Positions 9,688 through 18,822 of a DNA stretch of 64,000 nt are shown piece by piece. A program made the position numbers and the translations under genes. The stretch comes from an uncultured Eubacterium sp. (GTDB lineage: Bacteria > Bacillota > Clostridia > Lachnospirales > Lachnospiraceae), in contig NZ_CALGRE010000014.1 of assembly GCF_937958975.1 (NCBI RefSeq), positions 59,227 through 123,226 of the forward strand. The letters run 5' to 3'. The stretch's first letter is position 1; every line of letters starts with the position of its first letter. Under the pieces are notes generated by a model. The model searched no databases, was not told the origin of the DNA, and saw nothing but the letters and a program-made list of their open reading frames with translations.

Positions 9688-9720
9688 AAAAATACAGGAC
9701 GTTTGTCCTGTATTTTTCTT
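9688..9720 (+). terminator. Rho-independent terminator of rpsU
   Basis: A 13-bp perfect stem, AAAAATACAGGAC (9688-9700) with GTCCTGTATTTTT (9705-9717), loop GTTT, with the T-run forming the 3' side of the stem. It starts five bases after the rpsU stop. Confidence 0.9.
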
Positions 9721-9768
9721 TGTATAACGGGAAATATTTTAGAATGTTCTAAATAGAATCTCAGACAA

Positions 9769-9776
9769 CATACAAT
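9769..9776 (+). promoter_or_regulatory. Sigma-E type -10 element before yqfC
   Basis: CATACAAT is a perfect match to the sigma-E -10 consensus CATACAnT and lies 27 bases before the yqfC start. The matching -35 region (about 9748-9755) is weak. In Bacillus yqfD is a sigma-E sporulation gene, so the assignment is plausible. Confidence 0.5.
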
Positions 9777-9802
9777 ATAATGAATATATTTGGGAGAAAT
9801 AT

Positions 9803-10054
9803 ATGTTTAATGTAGATAATGCATATGATATTCCTAGAGATGTAATTAAGCACGAATGTCTTTGTCAGGTGACGGGGCGCAGTGAGGTTGTTGTGGAAAA
9901 TTATAAGTGTGTGAAAACAATAACAGAAAATGAAATAGAAATATTGTGTAAAAAATATAAAATCCATATTACAGGAGAGAAGTTAGTCATAAATTATTAT
10001 AATAGTGAGTCAATGGTTATAGGCGGTTGTATTAATGAGATTGTATTTTGCTAA
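9803..10054 (+). CDS. yqfC: YqfC/YabP family sporulation protein
   Basis: An 83-residue protein of the YabP/YqfC family. It shows the family pattern: DIPRDV near the start, a central EVVVENYKCVKTITENEIEI segment, and IVINGxI-like GGCINEIVF near the end, all compatible with a small all-beta domain. Family members are made in the mother cell during sporulation; the biochemical role is not known. The start has a GGGAG site at 9791-9795. The downstream yqfD start lies 20 bases inside this gene, so the two are translationally coupled. Confidence 0.75.
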   Translation: MFNVDNAYDIPRDVIKHECLCQVTGRSEVVVENYKCVKTITENEIEILCKKYKIHITGEKLVINYYNSESMVIGGCINEIVFC

Positions 10055-11297
10055 TTCTATATTTTCCTGTTTCAGTGCTGTAAATTTTCATTATTGCGTT
10101 ATAGAAATCAATGAAAATTATATTTACAGACTTCTAAATCATTCGGGAAATATCAAATTAAGAAATATTATATCCAAAGATAATAAAACAAAAATTACAG
10201 TCCAGTATAGTGATAAGGAAAGAGTCATTGCTCTTTTAGAAAAATTAAATATCAATATATTAAATATACAGGATGGCGGAACATATACTCTTTTAACAAG
10301 AGTTCCGGTGGTAAAGGCAGCAATTCTTGTCTCAATGGTATTTATATTGCTTATGATGATAAATTCTTTATTTATATGGAATATCACTGTTGAGGGAAAT
10401 TATTCCTATACAGCTTTGCAAATCAAAGATTTTTTAGATGAGATTCAGATTAAGGAAGGAATTAGGAAAAAAGTCATTGACAGTGATAAAATAGAAAAAG
10501 AAATCAGAAAAAAATATGATGACATCAGCTGGGTATGCGCAGAAGTAAAGGGAACGAATTTAATCATACATATTAAGGAAAATTATATGACAGAAATTTC
10601 TGTGAAAGAAGATAAACCATATAATATTGTCGCCAACAGGGATGCAGTGATTCGGTCTGTGTTGGTGAGAAAAGGGAAAAGTATGGTAAAGTCCGGAGAT
10701 AAAATAAAAAAAGGAGATGTCTTAATATCGGGGATTGTAGATGTTTTTGACGAAGCGGAACAAAAACTTTTTTCTAAACTGTGCAATGCAGACGGAGATA
10801 TTATAGGAGAAACAAATCTTGATTACAGTGATAAATTAAATATTAAATATACAATTAAAGAAATAACAAAAAATAAAAGTATATATCTTCCTTCAATTAC
10901 AGGATATAAATGGTTTGGAATCGGAGATAATAATAACCAGAATATTGTGTATACAGAAAAAAAGGTAAAAGCTTTTGGAAACTATTATCTGCCGTTTGTA
11001 ATACAAAATTATAAGATAACAAGTTATGAAAAGAGAGAGGGAGAATATACAAAAGAACAGGCAGAAAAGATTTTAAATAAACATTTAGTTTATAAATTAT
11101 CGATATTGGAGCAAAAAGGCTACAAAATCGTACAGAAAAATGTTAAAATAAACAAGGAAAAAAATTCCTATATTTTATCAGGAAAAATAAAGTGTTTAGA
11201 ACCGCTCGGCAAAGTTTCTTATATCAATGCAGAACAGATGGATGAGATTGAATCGGAAAATCAACAATTGAAGGAGACTACAAGCGGAGCAAATTAG
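10035..11297 (+). CDS. yqfD: Sporulation protein YqfD
   Basis: A 420-residue protein with one membrane segment (about residues 94-116, AAILVSMVFILLMMINSLFIW) flanked by an N-terminal cytoplasmic domain and a longer extracytoplasmic part. The region IKDFLDEIQIKEGIRKKVID and the DISWVCAEVKGTNLIIHIKE motif are those of YqfD. In Bacillus it is a sigma-E gene needed for a late sporulation stage in the mother cell; the mechanism is unresolved. It overlaps yqfC by 20 bases. The N-terminal 20 residues are divergent, so the exact start is less certain than the rest. The gene order yqfC-yqfD-phoH-ybeY follows Bacillus except that the pgpH (yqfF) gene is absent. Confidence 0.85.
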   Translation: MRLYFANSIFSCFSAVNFHYCVIEINENYIYRLLNHSGNIKLRNIISKDNKTKITVQYSDKERVIALLEKLNINILNIQDGGTYTLLTRVPVVKAAILVSMVFILLMMINSLFIWNITVEGNYSYTALQIKDFLDEIQIKEGIRKKVIDSDKIEKEIRKKYDDISWVCAEVKGTNLIIHIKENYMTEISVKEDKPYNIVANRDAVIRSVLVRKGKSMVKSGDKIKKGDVLISGIVDVFDEAEQKLFSKLCNADGDIIGETNLDYSDKLNIKYTIKEITKNKSIYLPSITGYKWFGIGDNNNQNIVYTEKKVKAFGNYYLPFVIQNYKITSYEKREGEYTKEQAEKILNKHLVYKLSILEQKGYKIVQKNVKINKEKNSYILSGKIKCLEPLGKVSYINAEQMDEIESENQQLKETTSGAN

Positions 11298-11326
11298 AGT
11301 ACAATATAAAATAAGGGGCAGAATAT

Positions 11327-12298
11327 ATGAGCGTAATTGAGAATATTATTGACATTCCCACAGAACATGAAAAAAATGTTTTTGGTCAGTTTGACTATAA
11401 TATAAAAAAAATAGAGAAAACTTTACATGTTACGATTATTTCAAGAAACGGAGAACTTAAAATAATCGGCGGCGAAGTTGCGGCAAAAAGAGCGAAAAGT
11501 GTGTTTCAGCAATTGTTAGAATTGTCAAAGCGGGGAAATGAGATAACAGAGCAGAATGTAGATTATGCATTATCACTTAGTTTTGAGGAAAAAGAGACGG
11601 TGATTGTAGATTTGGATGATGATATTATTTGCCGTACGATTATGGGAAAACCGGTAAAACCAAAAACATTGGGACAAAAGTCATATGTTGACCAGATAAG
11701 AAAAAAGATGATTGTCTTTGGCATTGGACCTGCCGGAACAGGAAAAACATATCTGGCAATGGCAATGGCTATTAATGCGTTAAAAAATAATGAAGTAAAT
11801 AAAATAATACTCACAAGACCTGCTATTGAAGCGGGAGAAAATCTCGGTTTTCTTCCGGGAGACTTACAGAGCAAAGTAGACCCATATCTGAGACCTTTAT
11901 ATGATGCACTGTATCAGATTATGGGGGCGGAGAGTTTTCTCAGCAATAGCGAAAAAGGAATTATAGAAGTTGCACCGCTTGCCTATATGCGTGGACGTAC
12001 TTTAGATAATGCCTATATTATTTTAGATGAGGCTCAGAATACTACACCGGCACAGATGAAAATGTTTTTGACCCGTATTGGCTTTGGCTCTAAGGTTATT
12101 GTCACAGGCGACAGAACACAGAAAGACCTTCCAAGGGATACTGTATCAGGTTTAGAGGTCGCATTAAAAGTTTTGAGAAAAGTAGATGATATTGGATTTT
12201 CTTTTTTGGATAACAATGACGTAGTGAGACACCCTCTGGTACAAAAGATTGTTAAAGCTTACGAGGATTACGAAGAAGGAAGGAAAGGCAGGAAATAA
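11327..12298 (+). CDS. phoH: PhoH family protein (P-loop ATPase)
   Basis: A cytoplasmic P-loop NTPase of 323 residues. The N-terminal KH-like segment (about 20-90) precedes the ATPase domain with Walker A GPAGTGKT at residues 134-141 and Walker B IILDEAQN near 245, and TRPAIEAGENLGFLPGDL is a PhoH hallmark. PhoH proteins are linked to RNA metabolism and stress, and their gene usually sits next to ybeY, as here, where the ybeY ATG overlaps the end of the stop-codon region (TAAATG). Function beyond ATP binding is inferred from the family. Confidence 0.95.
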   Translation: MSVIENIIDIPTEHEKNVFGQFDYNIKKIEKTLHVTIISRNGELKIIGGEVAAKRAKSVFQQLLELSKRGNEITEQNVDYALSLSFEEKETVIVDLDDDIICRTIMGKPVKPKTLGQKSYVDQIRKKMIVFGIGPAGTGKTYLAMAMAINALKNNEVNKIILTRPAIEAGENLGFLPGDLQSKVDPYLRPLYDALYQIMGAESFLSNSEKGIIEVAPLAYMRGRTLDNAYIILDEAQNTTPAQMKMFLTRIGFGSKVIVTGDRTQKDLPRDTVSGLEVALKVLRKVDDIGFSFLDNNDVVRHPLVQKIVKAYEDYEEGRKGRK

Positions 12299-12799
12299 AT
12301 GTCGGTTTTCATAGAGAATGAATATAAGAACAATATAGAGATAGATTATAAAAAGATTATTATAAATGTAGTAAATGAGGCAATAGATTTTGTGGAATGT
12401 CCCTACGAATGTGAAATTAATGTGACCATTGTAGATGATGACAGCATTCAGGAAATCAATAATTCCCAGAGAGGTATTCATTGTGCTACAGATGTCTTAT
12501 CTTTTCCGTTTGTGGATTTTGAAAAACCGGCAGATTTTTCTCGTTTGGAAGAACAGATGGATTGTTTTCATCCGGATTCCGGAGAATTAATGTTGGGGGA
12601 TATTGTAATATCTTATGACAGAGTAATTCGTCAGGCGGAGGAGTACAATCATTCGGAGATAAGAGAAATTGCTTTCCTTACTGCTCATAGTATGCTACAC
12701 TTATTCGGTTATGACCATATGGAAGATGAGGAGCGCATCGATATGGAAAATAAGCAGAATATTATTCTAAATAATTTAGGAATAACAAGGGAGATTTAA
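12299..12799 (+). CDS. ybeY: Endoribonuclease YbeY (rRNA maturation factor)
   Basis: Zinc-dependent endoribonuclease that takes part in 16S rRNA 3' end maturation and ribosome quality control. The metal-binding motif is present as HSMLHLFGYDH near residues 129-139, with the three zinc-ligand histidines in place; the usual glycine after the first histidine is serine here. The typical DVLSFPF segment lies near residue 66. The length of 166 residues fits the family. The start is immediately after the phoH stop, so it is the second gene of that operon, and the DUF3048 gene follows one base after its stop. Confidence 0.95.
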   Translation: MSVFIENEYKNNIEIDYKKIIINVVNEAIDFVECPYECEINVTIVDDDSIQEINNSQRGIHCATDVLSFPFVDFEKPADFSRLEEQMDCFHPDSGELMLGDIVISYDRVIRQAEEYNHSEIREIAFLTAHSMLHLFGYDHMEDEERIDMENKQNIILNNLGITREI

Positions 12800-12800
12800 A

Positions 12801-13886
12801 ATGAACAAAAAAAGTAAGATAATCATCGCAATTGTGGCTGCTGTATTCGTGTTATCAGCTGCTACAGTTGTCGGTATGAATCTGCTGTCGAAGAAAGATT
12901 CAAAAGTAAAAAAGACATCAGAAACTACAGTAGCTGCAACTGAGGAAATAACAAAAAATCCATATGAAGGCAAAACAATAAGTTTTCTTTCAGGGGAATA
13001 TGTTAAGCAAAAGACGGCAAAGAGAAGACCTGTTGCCTTGATGTACAATAATATCATAAATGCTATCCCCCATTCGGGTCTGAGCAGTGCAGACGTATGT
13101 TATGAGGCGCCTGTTGAGGGCGGAATCACTCGCATTATGGGAATTTTTGAAAATTATGATAAATTAAAAAAGATGGGTTCTGTTAGGAGCTGCCGCATTT
13201 ATTATTGTGCATTTGCCTTAGAGTGGGATGCTATATACAGCCATTTCGGACAATCAAAATATGCTTTAGATTTTTTAAAAAGTGATAATATTGATAATGT
13301 AGGAGCTTTGAATGCAGAACGTGCTTTCTACCGCACATCAGACAGGGTGGCTCCTCACAATGCATTTACATCAGGAAAAAACTTAAATAATATGATTCAG
13401 ACTTTGAAATATCGTAAAAATTACAATAAAAAATATCACGGGCATTTTAAGTTTGCGAAATTTGGAACAAAAATTACATTACAGAGTAAAAAGAATGCGA
13501 GTAAAATTGATTTAGGCTATGTGATTAATAAACCATGGTATCAGTATAACAGCAAAGATGGGCAATATTACAGATATCAATATGGGGACAAGCATGTAGA
13601 CGACCAGAATAATAAACAGATTCATTGCTCTAATATTATTATTCAGTTTGTTGATTCAGCTATGTATCCTGATAATAAAAGTTTAGATATCACATTGAGT
13701 GGCTCAGGTCAGGGATGGTTTATTTCAAATGGCAGGGCAGAAAAAATCACATGGCAGAAGGACAAGCAGTTACAGGGACAGACAAAGTATTTTGACAAGT
13801 CAGGAAAAGAGATTGTATTAAATACAGGAAAAACATGGATTCATATCGTACAGAACGAATATGCAGATAATGTTAAGATTAAGTAG
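12801..13886 (+). CDS. DUF3048 domain protein, membrane-anchored (YerB-like)
   Basis: A 361-residue extracytoplasmic protein. Residues about 8-28 form a signal anchor (IIIAIVAAVFVLSAATVVGM), followed by a Thr/Glu-rich linker. The DUF3048 domain begins at about residue 70, with the family pattern RPVALMYNN, AIPHSGLSSADVCYEAPVEG and GSVRSCR; the second domain runs to the end and contains the typical DVKIQF-like and QEYA-like strands. YerB of Bacillus is a lipoprotein of unknown function; here there is no lipobox cysteine, so it looks like a membrane-anchored form. A GGGAG site at 12789-12793 supports the start. Confidence 0.88.
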   Translation: MNKKSKIIIAIVAAVFVLSAATVVGMNLLSKKDSKVKKTSETTVAATEEITKNPYEGKTISFLSGEYVKQKTAKRRPVALMYNNIINAIPHSGLSSADVCYEAPVEGGITRIMGIFENYDKLKKMGSVRSCRIYYCAFALEWDAIYSHFGQSKYALDFLKSDNIDNVGALNAERAFYRTSDRVAPHNAFTSGKNLNNMIQTLKYRKNYNKKYHGHFKFAKFGTKITLQSKKNASKIDLGYVINKPWYQYNSKDGQYYRYQYGDKHVDDQNNKQIHCSNIIIQFVDSAMYPDNKSLDITLSGSGQGWFISNGRAEKITWQKDKQLQGQTKYFDKSGKEIVLNTGKTWIHIVQNEYADNVKIK

Positions 13887-13900
13887 ATAAGGATAAACAA

Positions 13901-15556
13901 ATGGGAAACAGAAAAAAAAGAAACAGCTTTATTATACAGGGAAGTATATTAGCCTTTGCCGGAATACTTGTAAGAGTAATCGGTTTAATATATCGTATTC
14001 CGCTGAACCGCATATTAGGGGAAGGCGGTATGGGATATTATAGTACGGCATTTGAAATATATAATGTTCTTATTTTGCTTTCTTCACAAAGTATGCCTCT
14101 TGCCGTATCTAAAATTGTCTCAGAGAAATTGCAGAAACGACAGTATAAAAATGCACATAAGGTTTTCAAAGGCGCCATGATATATGGCACAATTTTAGGT
14201 GTAGTATTCGGACTCTTAGCATTTTTTGGAGCGGACTGGATTTCCGTAAAGATATATAAGTTGCCTCAGGTAGCGATTGCCCTCAGAGTTCTTGCACCTA
14301 CCCTTACAGTTGCCTGTATATTAGGAGTTTTGCGAGGATATTTCCAGGGAATGGGAAATATGATTCCAACATCTGTGTCGCAGATTTTTGAACAGATTGT
14401 AAATGCAGTGGTAAGTATTATTGCTGCATATGAACTGGGCGCTTATGGTTATTCATTGTCTAAAATTACAAGTGAAGCAGAAACATATCAGGCATCTTAT
14501 TCAGCAGCCGGAGGAACTCTTGGAACATTATGCGGAGCGTTGGCAGCTTTATTTTTTATGTTTTTTATTCTTTATATTAATTATGGATACATTAGTCGTA
14601 AGATTAGGAAAGCTCCCAGAACCAGGACAGACAGCTACGGTACAATTACAAAAGTCATTTTATTTACAATTACACCGGTATTAATCAGCACTACCATATA
14701 TAATATTGGAAATTTACTCGACAACCCTATATTTCAGAATATAATGCATAGTGTATTTCATGTAAAAGAGGAGACAAGAAATGCACTTTATGGAAATTAT
14801 GCCGGGATTTATAGGACGTTGACTACAATGCCAATTGCAATTGCCTCTGCTTTATCGACAGCGATTGTTCCATCTCTTGTGCGTTCATATATAGCGGGCG
14901 ATAAATCAATTGTAAAAGAAAAAATAGAAATGGCATTAAAATTTTCTATGATAATAGCGTTTCCATGTGGAATGGGATTATCTGTTCTTGGTGTTCCTAT
15001 TAACAGTTTACTGTTTGGAAGTAAAGGTGACGGTGCCGCTTCCATGATGATTTTTAGCGTGTTTACAGTTATCGCATTTTCATTATCTACAATCAGCAAT
15101 GCTATTTTACAGGGAATTGATAAATTAAAAGTACCAATAAAAAACTCAGCAATCTCTCTTGGAATACATTTAATCGTTTTGCCATGTCTGTTGATTCTTT
15201 TTAAATTGGATATATATGCAGTAGTTATTGGTGATATTTTATTTGGCGCTACAGTTTCCGTATTAAATGCCTTTTCCATCAAACGATATTTAAATTATAA
15301 ACAGGATATGAGAGAGACTTTTTTAAAACCACTCATTTGTTCCGGTGTAATGGGTATCGTATGTTTTGGAATATTTCGACTGTTTATGTTTATTTCGGGT
15401 ATCAATGCAATTAGTACATTGATGGCTGTATTATCGGCGGTAATTGTTTATGGAGTTATGCTTATATTTACCCGGACAATCACAGAAAATGAACTGTCCG
15501 CTATCCCAAAGGGTGAAGTATTTATCAGAATATTAAAAAAAATCCATATTTTATAA
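13901..15556 (+). CDS. SpoVB/MurJ-like polysaccharide flippase (MOP superfamily)
   Basis: A 551-residue integral membrane protein with about 14 hydrophobic segments. The N-terminus (GSILAFAGILVRVIGLIYRIPLNRILG, split by short loops) and GEGGMGYYSTAFEIY are typical of the SpoVB-like branch of oligosaccharide/lipid II flippases. Such proteins move lipid-linked sugars across the cytoplasmic membrane for peptidoglycan or spore-cortex synthesis. Whether this copy works in growth or in sporulation cannot be told; more than one paralogue is common in Clostridia. It starts 14 bases after the DUF3048 gene, with GATAAGGATA as ribosome binding site, and so probably belongs to the same operon. Confidence 0.85.
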   Translation: MGNRKKRNSFIIQGSILAFAGILVRVIGLIYRIPLNRILGEGGMGYYSTAFEIYNVLILLSSQSMPLAVSKIVSEKLQKRQYKNAHKVFKGAMIYGTILGVVFGLLAFFGADWISVKIYKLPQVAIALRVLAPTLTVACILGVLRGYFQGMGNMIPTSVSQIFEQIVNAVVSIIAAYELGAYGYSLSKITSEAETYQASYSAAGGTLGTLCGALAALFFMFFILYINYGYISRKIRKAPRTRTDSYGTITKVILFTITPVLISTTIYNIGNLLDNPIFQNIMHSVFHVKEETRNALYGNYAGIYRTLTTMPIAIASALSTAIVPSLVRSYIAGDKSIVKEKIEMALKFSMIIAFPCGMGLSVLGVPINSLLFGSKGDGAASMMIFSVFTVIAFSLSTISNAILQGIDKLKVPIKNSAISLGIHLIVLPCLLILFKLDIYAVVIGDILFGATVSVLNAFSIKRYLNYKQDMRETFLKPLICSGVMGIVCFGIFRLFMFISGINAISTLMAVLSAVIVYGVMLIFTRTITENELSAIPKGEVFIRILKKIHIL

Positions 15557-15613
15557 TAGAAATTGTATAAAAATACAAAAAATGTAAAAAATATATGCAA
15601 GGAGTGAAATAAG

Positions 15614-15958
15614 ATGAATAAACGTGCATATATTTTTTGTTTAATTGTATTTATTTGTGGTTTTGCGATTGCCTATATTGTAGGTGTAAAAATCGGAACA
15701 GACGAGGGGGATAGTTTAAAAGAAAAAGTGGTAAATGTTTCCCCTGAAAAAGAAAAAGAGACAGAAGCAGAGGGATATTGGGTAAAAACAACCAATAATA
15801 AAATAATTGTATATCAAAGTGATGGTACAACTGTTGTTGCCGAGACAGATATCGATATTTCGAGATTGCCTGAGACAGACAGAAGTGTTCTTGAGCACGG
15901 TATTTATTTAGAAAGTGCAGAGGAATTGTTTAAATATTTAGAGGCGAATACAAGCTGA
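15614..15958 (+). CDS. Small membrane-anchored protein with BofC C-terminal-like domain
   Basis: A 114-residue protein with one N-terminal membrane segment (about 5-26) and a short charged linker. Residues about 54-112 (GYWVKTTNNKIIVYQ, DIDISRLPETDR, HGIYLESAEELFKYLE) resemble the C-terminal domain of BofC, the forespore protein that controls pro-sigma-K processing in Bacillus. Similar stand-alone domains are common in Clostridia with unknown role. It has an AAGGAGTG site at 15598 and lies between a flippase and a flavoprotein. I recognise the domain by eye, so the assignment is moderate. Confidence 0.55.
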   Translation: MNKRAYIFCLIVFICGFAIAYIVGVKIGTDEGDSLKEKVVNVSPEKEKETEAEGYWVKTTNNKIIVYQSDGTTVVAETDIDISRLPETDRSVLEHGIYLESAEELFKYLEANTS

Positions 15959-15985
15959 CAATTTGCAAAGGATATTGAATACAAA

Positions 15986-17167
15986 ATGAAAGTAGTGATT
16001 ATTGGAGCGGGAGCTGCCGGATTAACGGCTGCGATTTGTGCGGCAAAAAATGGAGATAAAGTTACAGTTATTGAACATGAAAAGAAATCGGCGAAAAAGA
16101 TAGCGATTACCGGAAATGGGAAATGTAATTTGACAAACAGCAGTATGTCGGAAACTCATTATTATGGGGATAAAAAGTTTGTCAATATTGTATTGGAACA
16201 ATGGGGATATCGGGACAGTCTGAAGTTTTTTAAGGAAATGGGAATATTTTGTTATGAAAAAAACGGGTATTATTATCCGATGAGTAATCAGGCTGTCACG
16301 ATATGTAATGCACTGAGAGATTGTGCATTACATCTTGGCGTATCTATAAAAACAAATAACTTTGTGAAAAAAATTGCTTATCATAGTGGACGATTCGTAG
16401 TAGATGTGGGAATCGATATACAGTGTGATAAGCTTATTCTTGCTACAGGTGGAATGAGTGCACCTAAAACCGGAAGCGATGGAAGCGGTTACATATTAGC
16501 GGAACAGTTTGGACATCATATTGTAAAACCTTTGCCGGCTTTGACCGGGCTGGTTTGTGAAGATACGGACCTAAAGAAAGCTTCCGGTGTGAGAGTTCGG
16601 GCAAAAATTTCAATAGAAAACCAAGATATTTCGGATATGGGAGAACTGCAGATTACTGATTATGGAATCTCAGGAATCCCTGTATTTAATATTAGCAGAA
16701 TGACACAAAAGGGAACAAGCGTCTGTATAGATTTTCTGCCCGAATATACATATGAATTGCTTCAGGAAAAGCTTCGGTTTCTGATACAAAGAAATAAGAC
16801 AAATATGATTGCTACTGCATTAAACGGAATGTTTCATGAAAAATTAGTGGTCTCTTTTCTGTCAAAGTTAAATATAAATCCAAACACAAAATGCTGTGAA
16901 ACTTCTGAAAAAGATATAAGATTAATTGTAGATTTAATAAAAAATTATAAGGTTTTTGTGATAAAGCGAAAAGGATTTGATTTTTCACAGGTAACGCAGG
17001 GTGGTGTGTCTACCGACGAAATAGACCCATATACGATGAAATCTGTTTTTTGTGAGAATCTTTATTTTGCAGGTGAAATAATTGATATTGATGCAGAATG
17101 CGGAGGGTATAATTTGCAATTTGCATGGAGTACGGGCATGATTGCAGGAGGATATAAGAAGAAATGA
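15986..17167 (+). CDS. FAD-binding flavoprotein, HI0933/BaiN (YhiN) family
   Basis: A 393-residue flavoprotein. The N-terminal dinucleotide-binding motif GAGAAGL at residues 7-13 binds FAD, followed by the family signature KKIAITGNGKCNLTN, and the C-terminal FAD contact region (FAGEIIDIDAECGGYNLQFAW) is complete. Members include BaiN, a bile-acid-linked oxidoreductase, but most are uncharacterised, so no substrate is claimed. Its TGA overlaps the ATG of the next flavoprotein gene by four bases, which suggests that the two are made together. Confidence 0.88.
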   Translation: MKVVIIGAGAAGLTAAICAAKNGDKVTVIEHEKKSAKKIAITGNGKCNLTNSSMSETHYYGDKKFVNIVLEQWGYRDSLKFFKEMGIFCYEKNGYYYPMSNQAVTICNALRDCALHLGVSIKTNNFVKKIAYHSGRFVVDVGIDIQCDKLILATGGMSAPKTGSDGSGYILAEQFGHHIVKPLPALTGLVCEDTDLKKASGVRVRAKISIENQDISDMGELQITDYGISGIPVFNISRMTQKGTSVCIDFLPEYTYELLQEKLRFLIQRNKTNMIATALNGMFHEKLVVSFLSKLNINPNTKCCETSEKDIRLIVDLIKNYKVFVIKRKGFDFSQVTQGGVSTDEIDPYTMKSVFCENLYFAGEIIDIDAECGGYNLQFAWSTGMIAGGYKKK

Positions 17168-18747
17168 AATTTTTAAAAGTATCAAATATTAAATTGAATA
17201 TACAACAGACCGAAGATGATGCTTTTAAAAAAGCTATAAATATTGCAGGAGTATCTTTTGATGATGTTATTGAGAAAAGGATATTAAAGTATTCTATTGA
17301 CGCAAGAAAAAAGCCGAAAATTCAAAAAAATTATACAATTGAACTTGCCGTAAAAAGATATAACAAAACCAGAAAAAACGTAACAGTGTCTGATGCGAGA
17401 AAGCAATATTATTTCACTCCTGAGGGAGAGGAGCAGCTTGATAACAGACCTGTGGTCGTAGGTTTTGGTCCTGCCGGCATGTTCTGTGCCTATATGCTGG
17501 CAAAATACGGTTATAAACCGATTATTGTGGAACGTGGCAGTAAGGTGGAAGATAGAATCCGTAAGGTCAATTGTTTTTGGGAAAGCGGAGAACTGGATAC
17601 GGAATGTAATGTGCAGTTTGGAGAAGGCGGAGCCGGCACATTCTCAGACGGAAAACTCAATACAGGAATTAAAGATAGAGAAAATAGAATACAGTTTGTA
17701 TTAAACAGGTTTGTGGAATATGGTGCAAATAAAAATATTTTGTATGATGCAAAACCTCATATTGGAACAGATATTTTAATAGAAGTAGTAAAAAATATGA
17801 GATGTGATATAGAAAGGATGGGAGGAACATTTTATTTTGACACGGCATTAAAAAAGATTGAATATAAAAATCAAAAAATCAAGGCGGTTTACCTGTCAAA
17901 TGGAATGAAAATTGATACAGAGATATGCGTTTTGGCAATCGGTCACAGCGCAAGAGATACGTTTGAGACTTTATATGAGCAAAAGATTCCTATGGAGTCC
18001 AAGCCTTTTGCTGTAGGAGTCAGAGTCGAGCATAGACAAACTACAATTAATAAAAGTCAATATGGCTTTGAGGACAACAGGATTGGAGCAGCAAATTATA
18101 AGCTTACATATAAAACAGTGAAAGGTAGAGGAGTTTATTCTTTTTGTATGTGTCCCGGTGGATTTGTCGTAGATGCCTCCTCAGAGAAAGAAAGAATTGC
18201 TGTTAACGGAATGAGTTACTCGAAACGTGACGGTGAGAATGCTAATAGCGCTATTGTTGTAACAATAACACCTGAGGATTTTATACAGGATGGTCCTTTA
18301 GCAGGAATGTATTTTCAGAGAGAAATAGAAAAAAATGCATTTATAGAAGGAAGTGGCAAAATACCCGTGCAGACATTTTTAGATTTTAGGGAAAATAAAA
18401 GGACAGAAGCATTGGGAGAGATTGCCCCTCAAATAAAAGGAAATTTCAGATTAGGAAATATAAGAAATGTTCTGCCTGAGTTTGTGTCGGAGGCAATCGA
18501 AGAAGGAATGGAATATTTCGGTAATCTTATAGAAGGGTTTGATGCCTCGGATGTGGTTTTATCTGCTCCGGAGACAAGAACATCTTCCCCAATCAGAATA
18601 TTGAGGGATGAGAGTTTTCAATCAAGTACAAAAGGGTTATATCCTGCCGGAGAGGGAGCAGGATATGCAGGGGGAATTACGTCGGCAGCAATCGACGGAA
18701 TCAAGGTATTTGAAGCAATTGCACGAAAATATAAGTCCTTTGATTAA
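17164..18747 (+). CDS. Uncharacterised FAD-dependent dehydrogenase (COG2509 type)
   Basis: A 527-residue protein. About 85 residues of a family-specific N-terminal domain (with NYTIELAVKRYNKTRKN) precede the FAD-binding domain, whose motif GFGPAGMFCAY lies near residue 101. VQFGEGGAGTFSDGKLNTG near 155-173 and PAGEGAGYAGGITSAAIDG near the C-terminus are hallmarks of this dehydrogenase family. The substrate is unknown. It overlaps the preceding flavoprotein gene by four bases (ATGA). It ends this flavoprotein pair; the next gene starts 75 bases later with a new ribosome binding site. Confidence 0.85.
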   Translation: MKFLKVSNIKLNIQQTEDDAFKKAINIAGVSFDDVIEKRILKYSIDARKKPKIQKNYTIELAVKRYNKTRKNVTVSDARKQYYFTPEGEEQLDNRPVVVGFGPAGMFCAYMLAKYGYKPIIVERGSKVEDRIRKVNCFWESGELDTECNVQFGEGGAGTFSDGKLNTGIKDRENRIQFVLNRFVEYGANKNILYDAKPHIGTDILIEVVKNMRCDIERMGGTFYFDTALKKIEYKNQKIKAVYLSNGMKIDTEICVLAIGHSARDTFETLYEQKIPMESKPFAVGVRVEHRQTTINKSQYGFEDNRIGAANYKLTYKTVKGRGVYSFCMCPGGFVVDASSEKERIAVNGMSYSKRDGENANSAIVVTITPEDFIQDGPLAGMYFQREIEKNAFIEGSGKIPVQTFLDFRENKRTEALGEIAPQIKGNFRLGNIRNVLPEFVSEAIEEGMEYFGNLIEGFDASDVVLSAPETRTSSPIRILRDESFQSSTKGLYPAGEGAGYAGGITSAAIDGIKVFEAIARKYKSFD

Positions 18748-18822
18748 TGACTTTTTTATATTTTTGTAGTATTATATAAAGATGTGTTTAAAATGGAAAA
18801 ACATGTTTTAAGGAGATACATT

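Noticed and set aside
14809..15282. Minus-strand frame of 157 codons inside the flippase gene
   Set aside because: It lies wholly within a convincing membrane protein gene and has no start signal.
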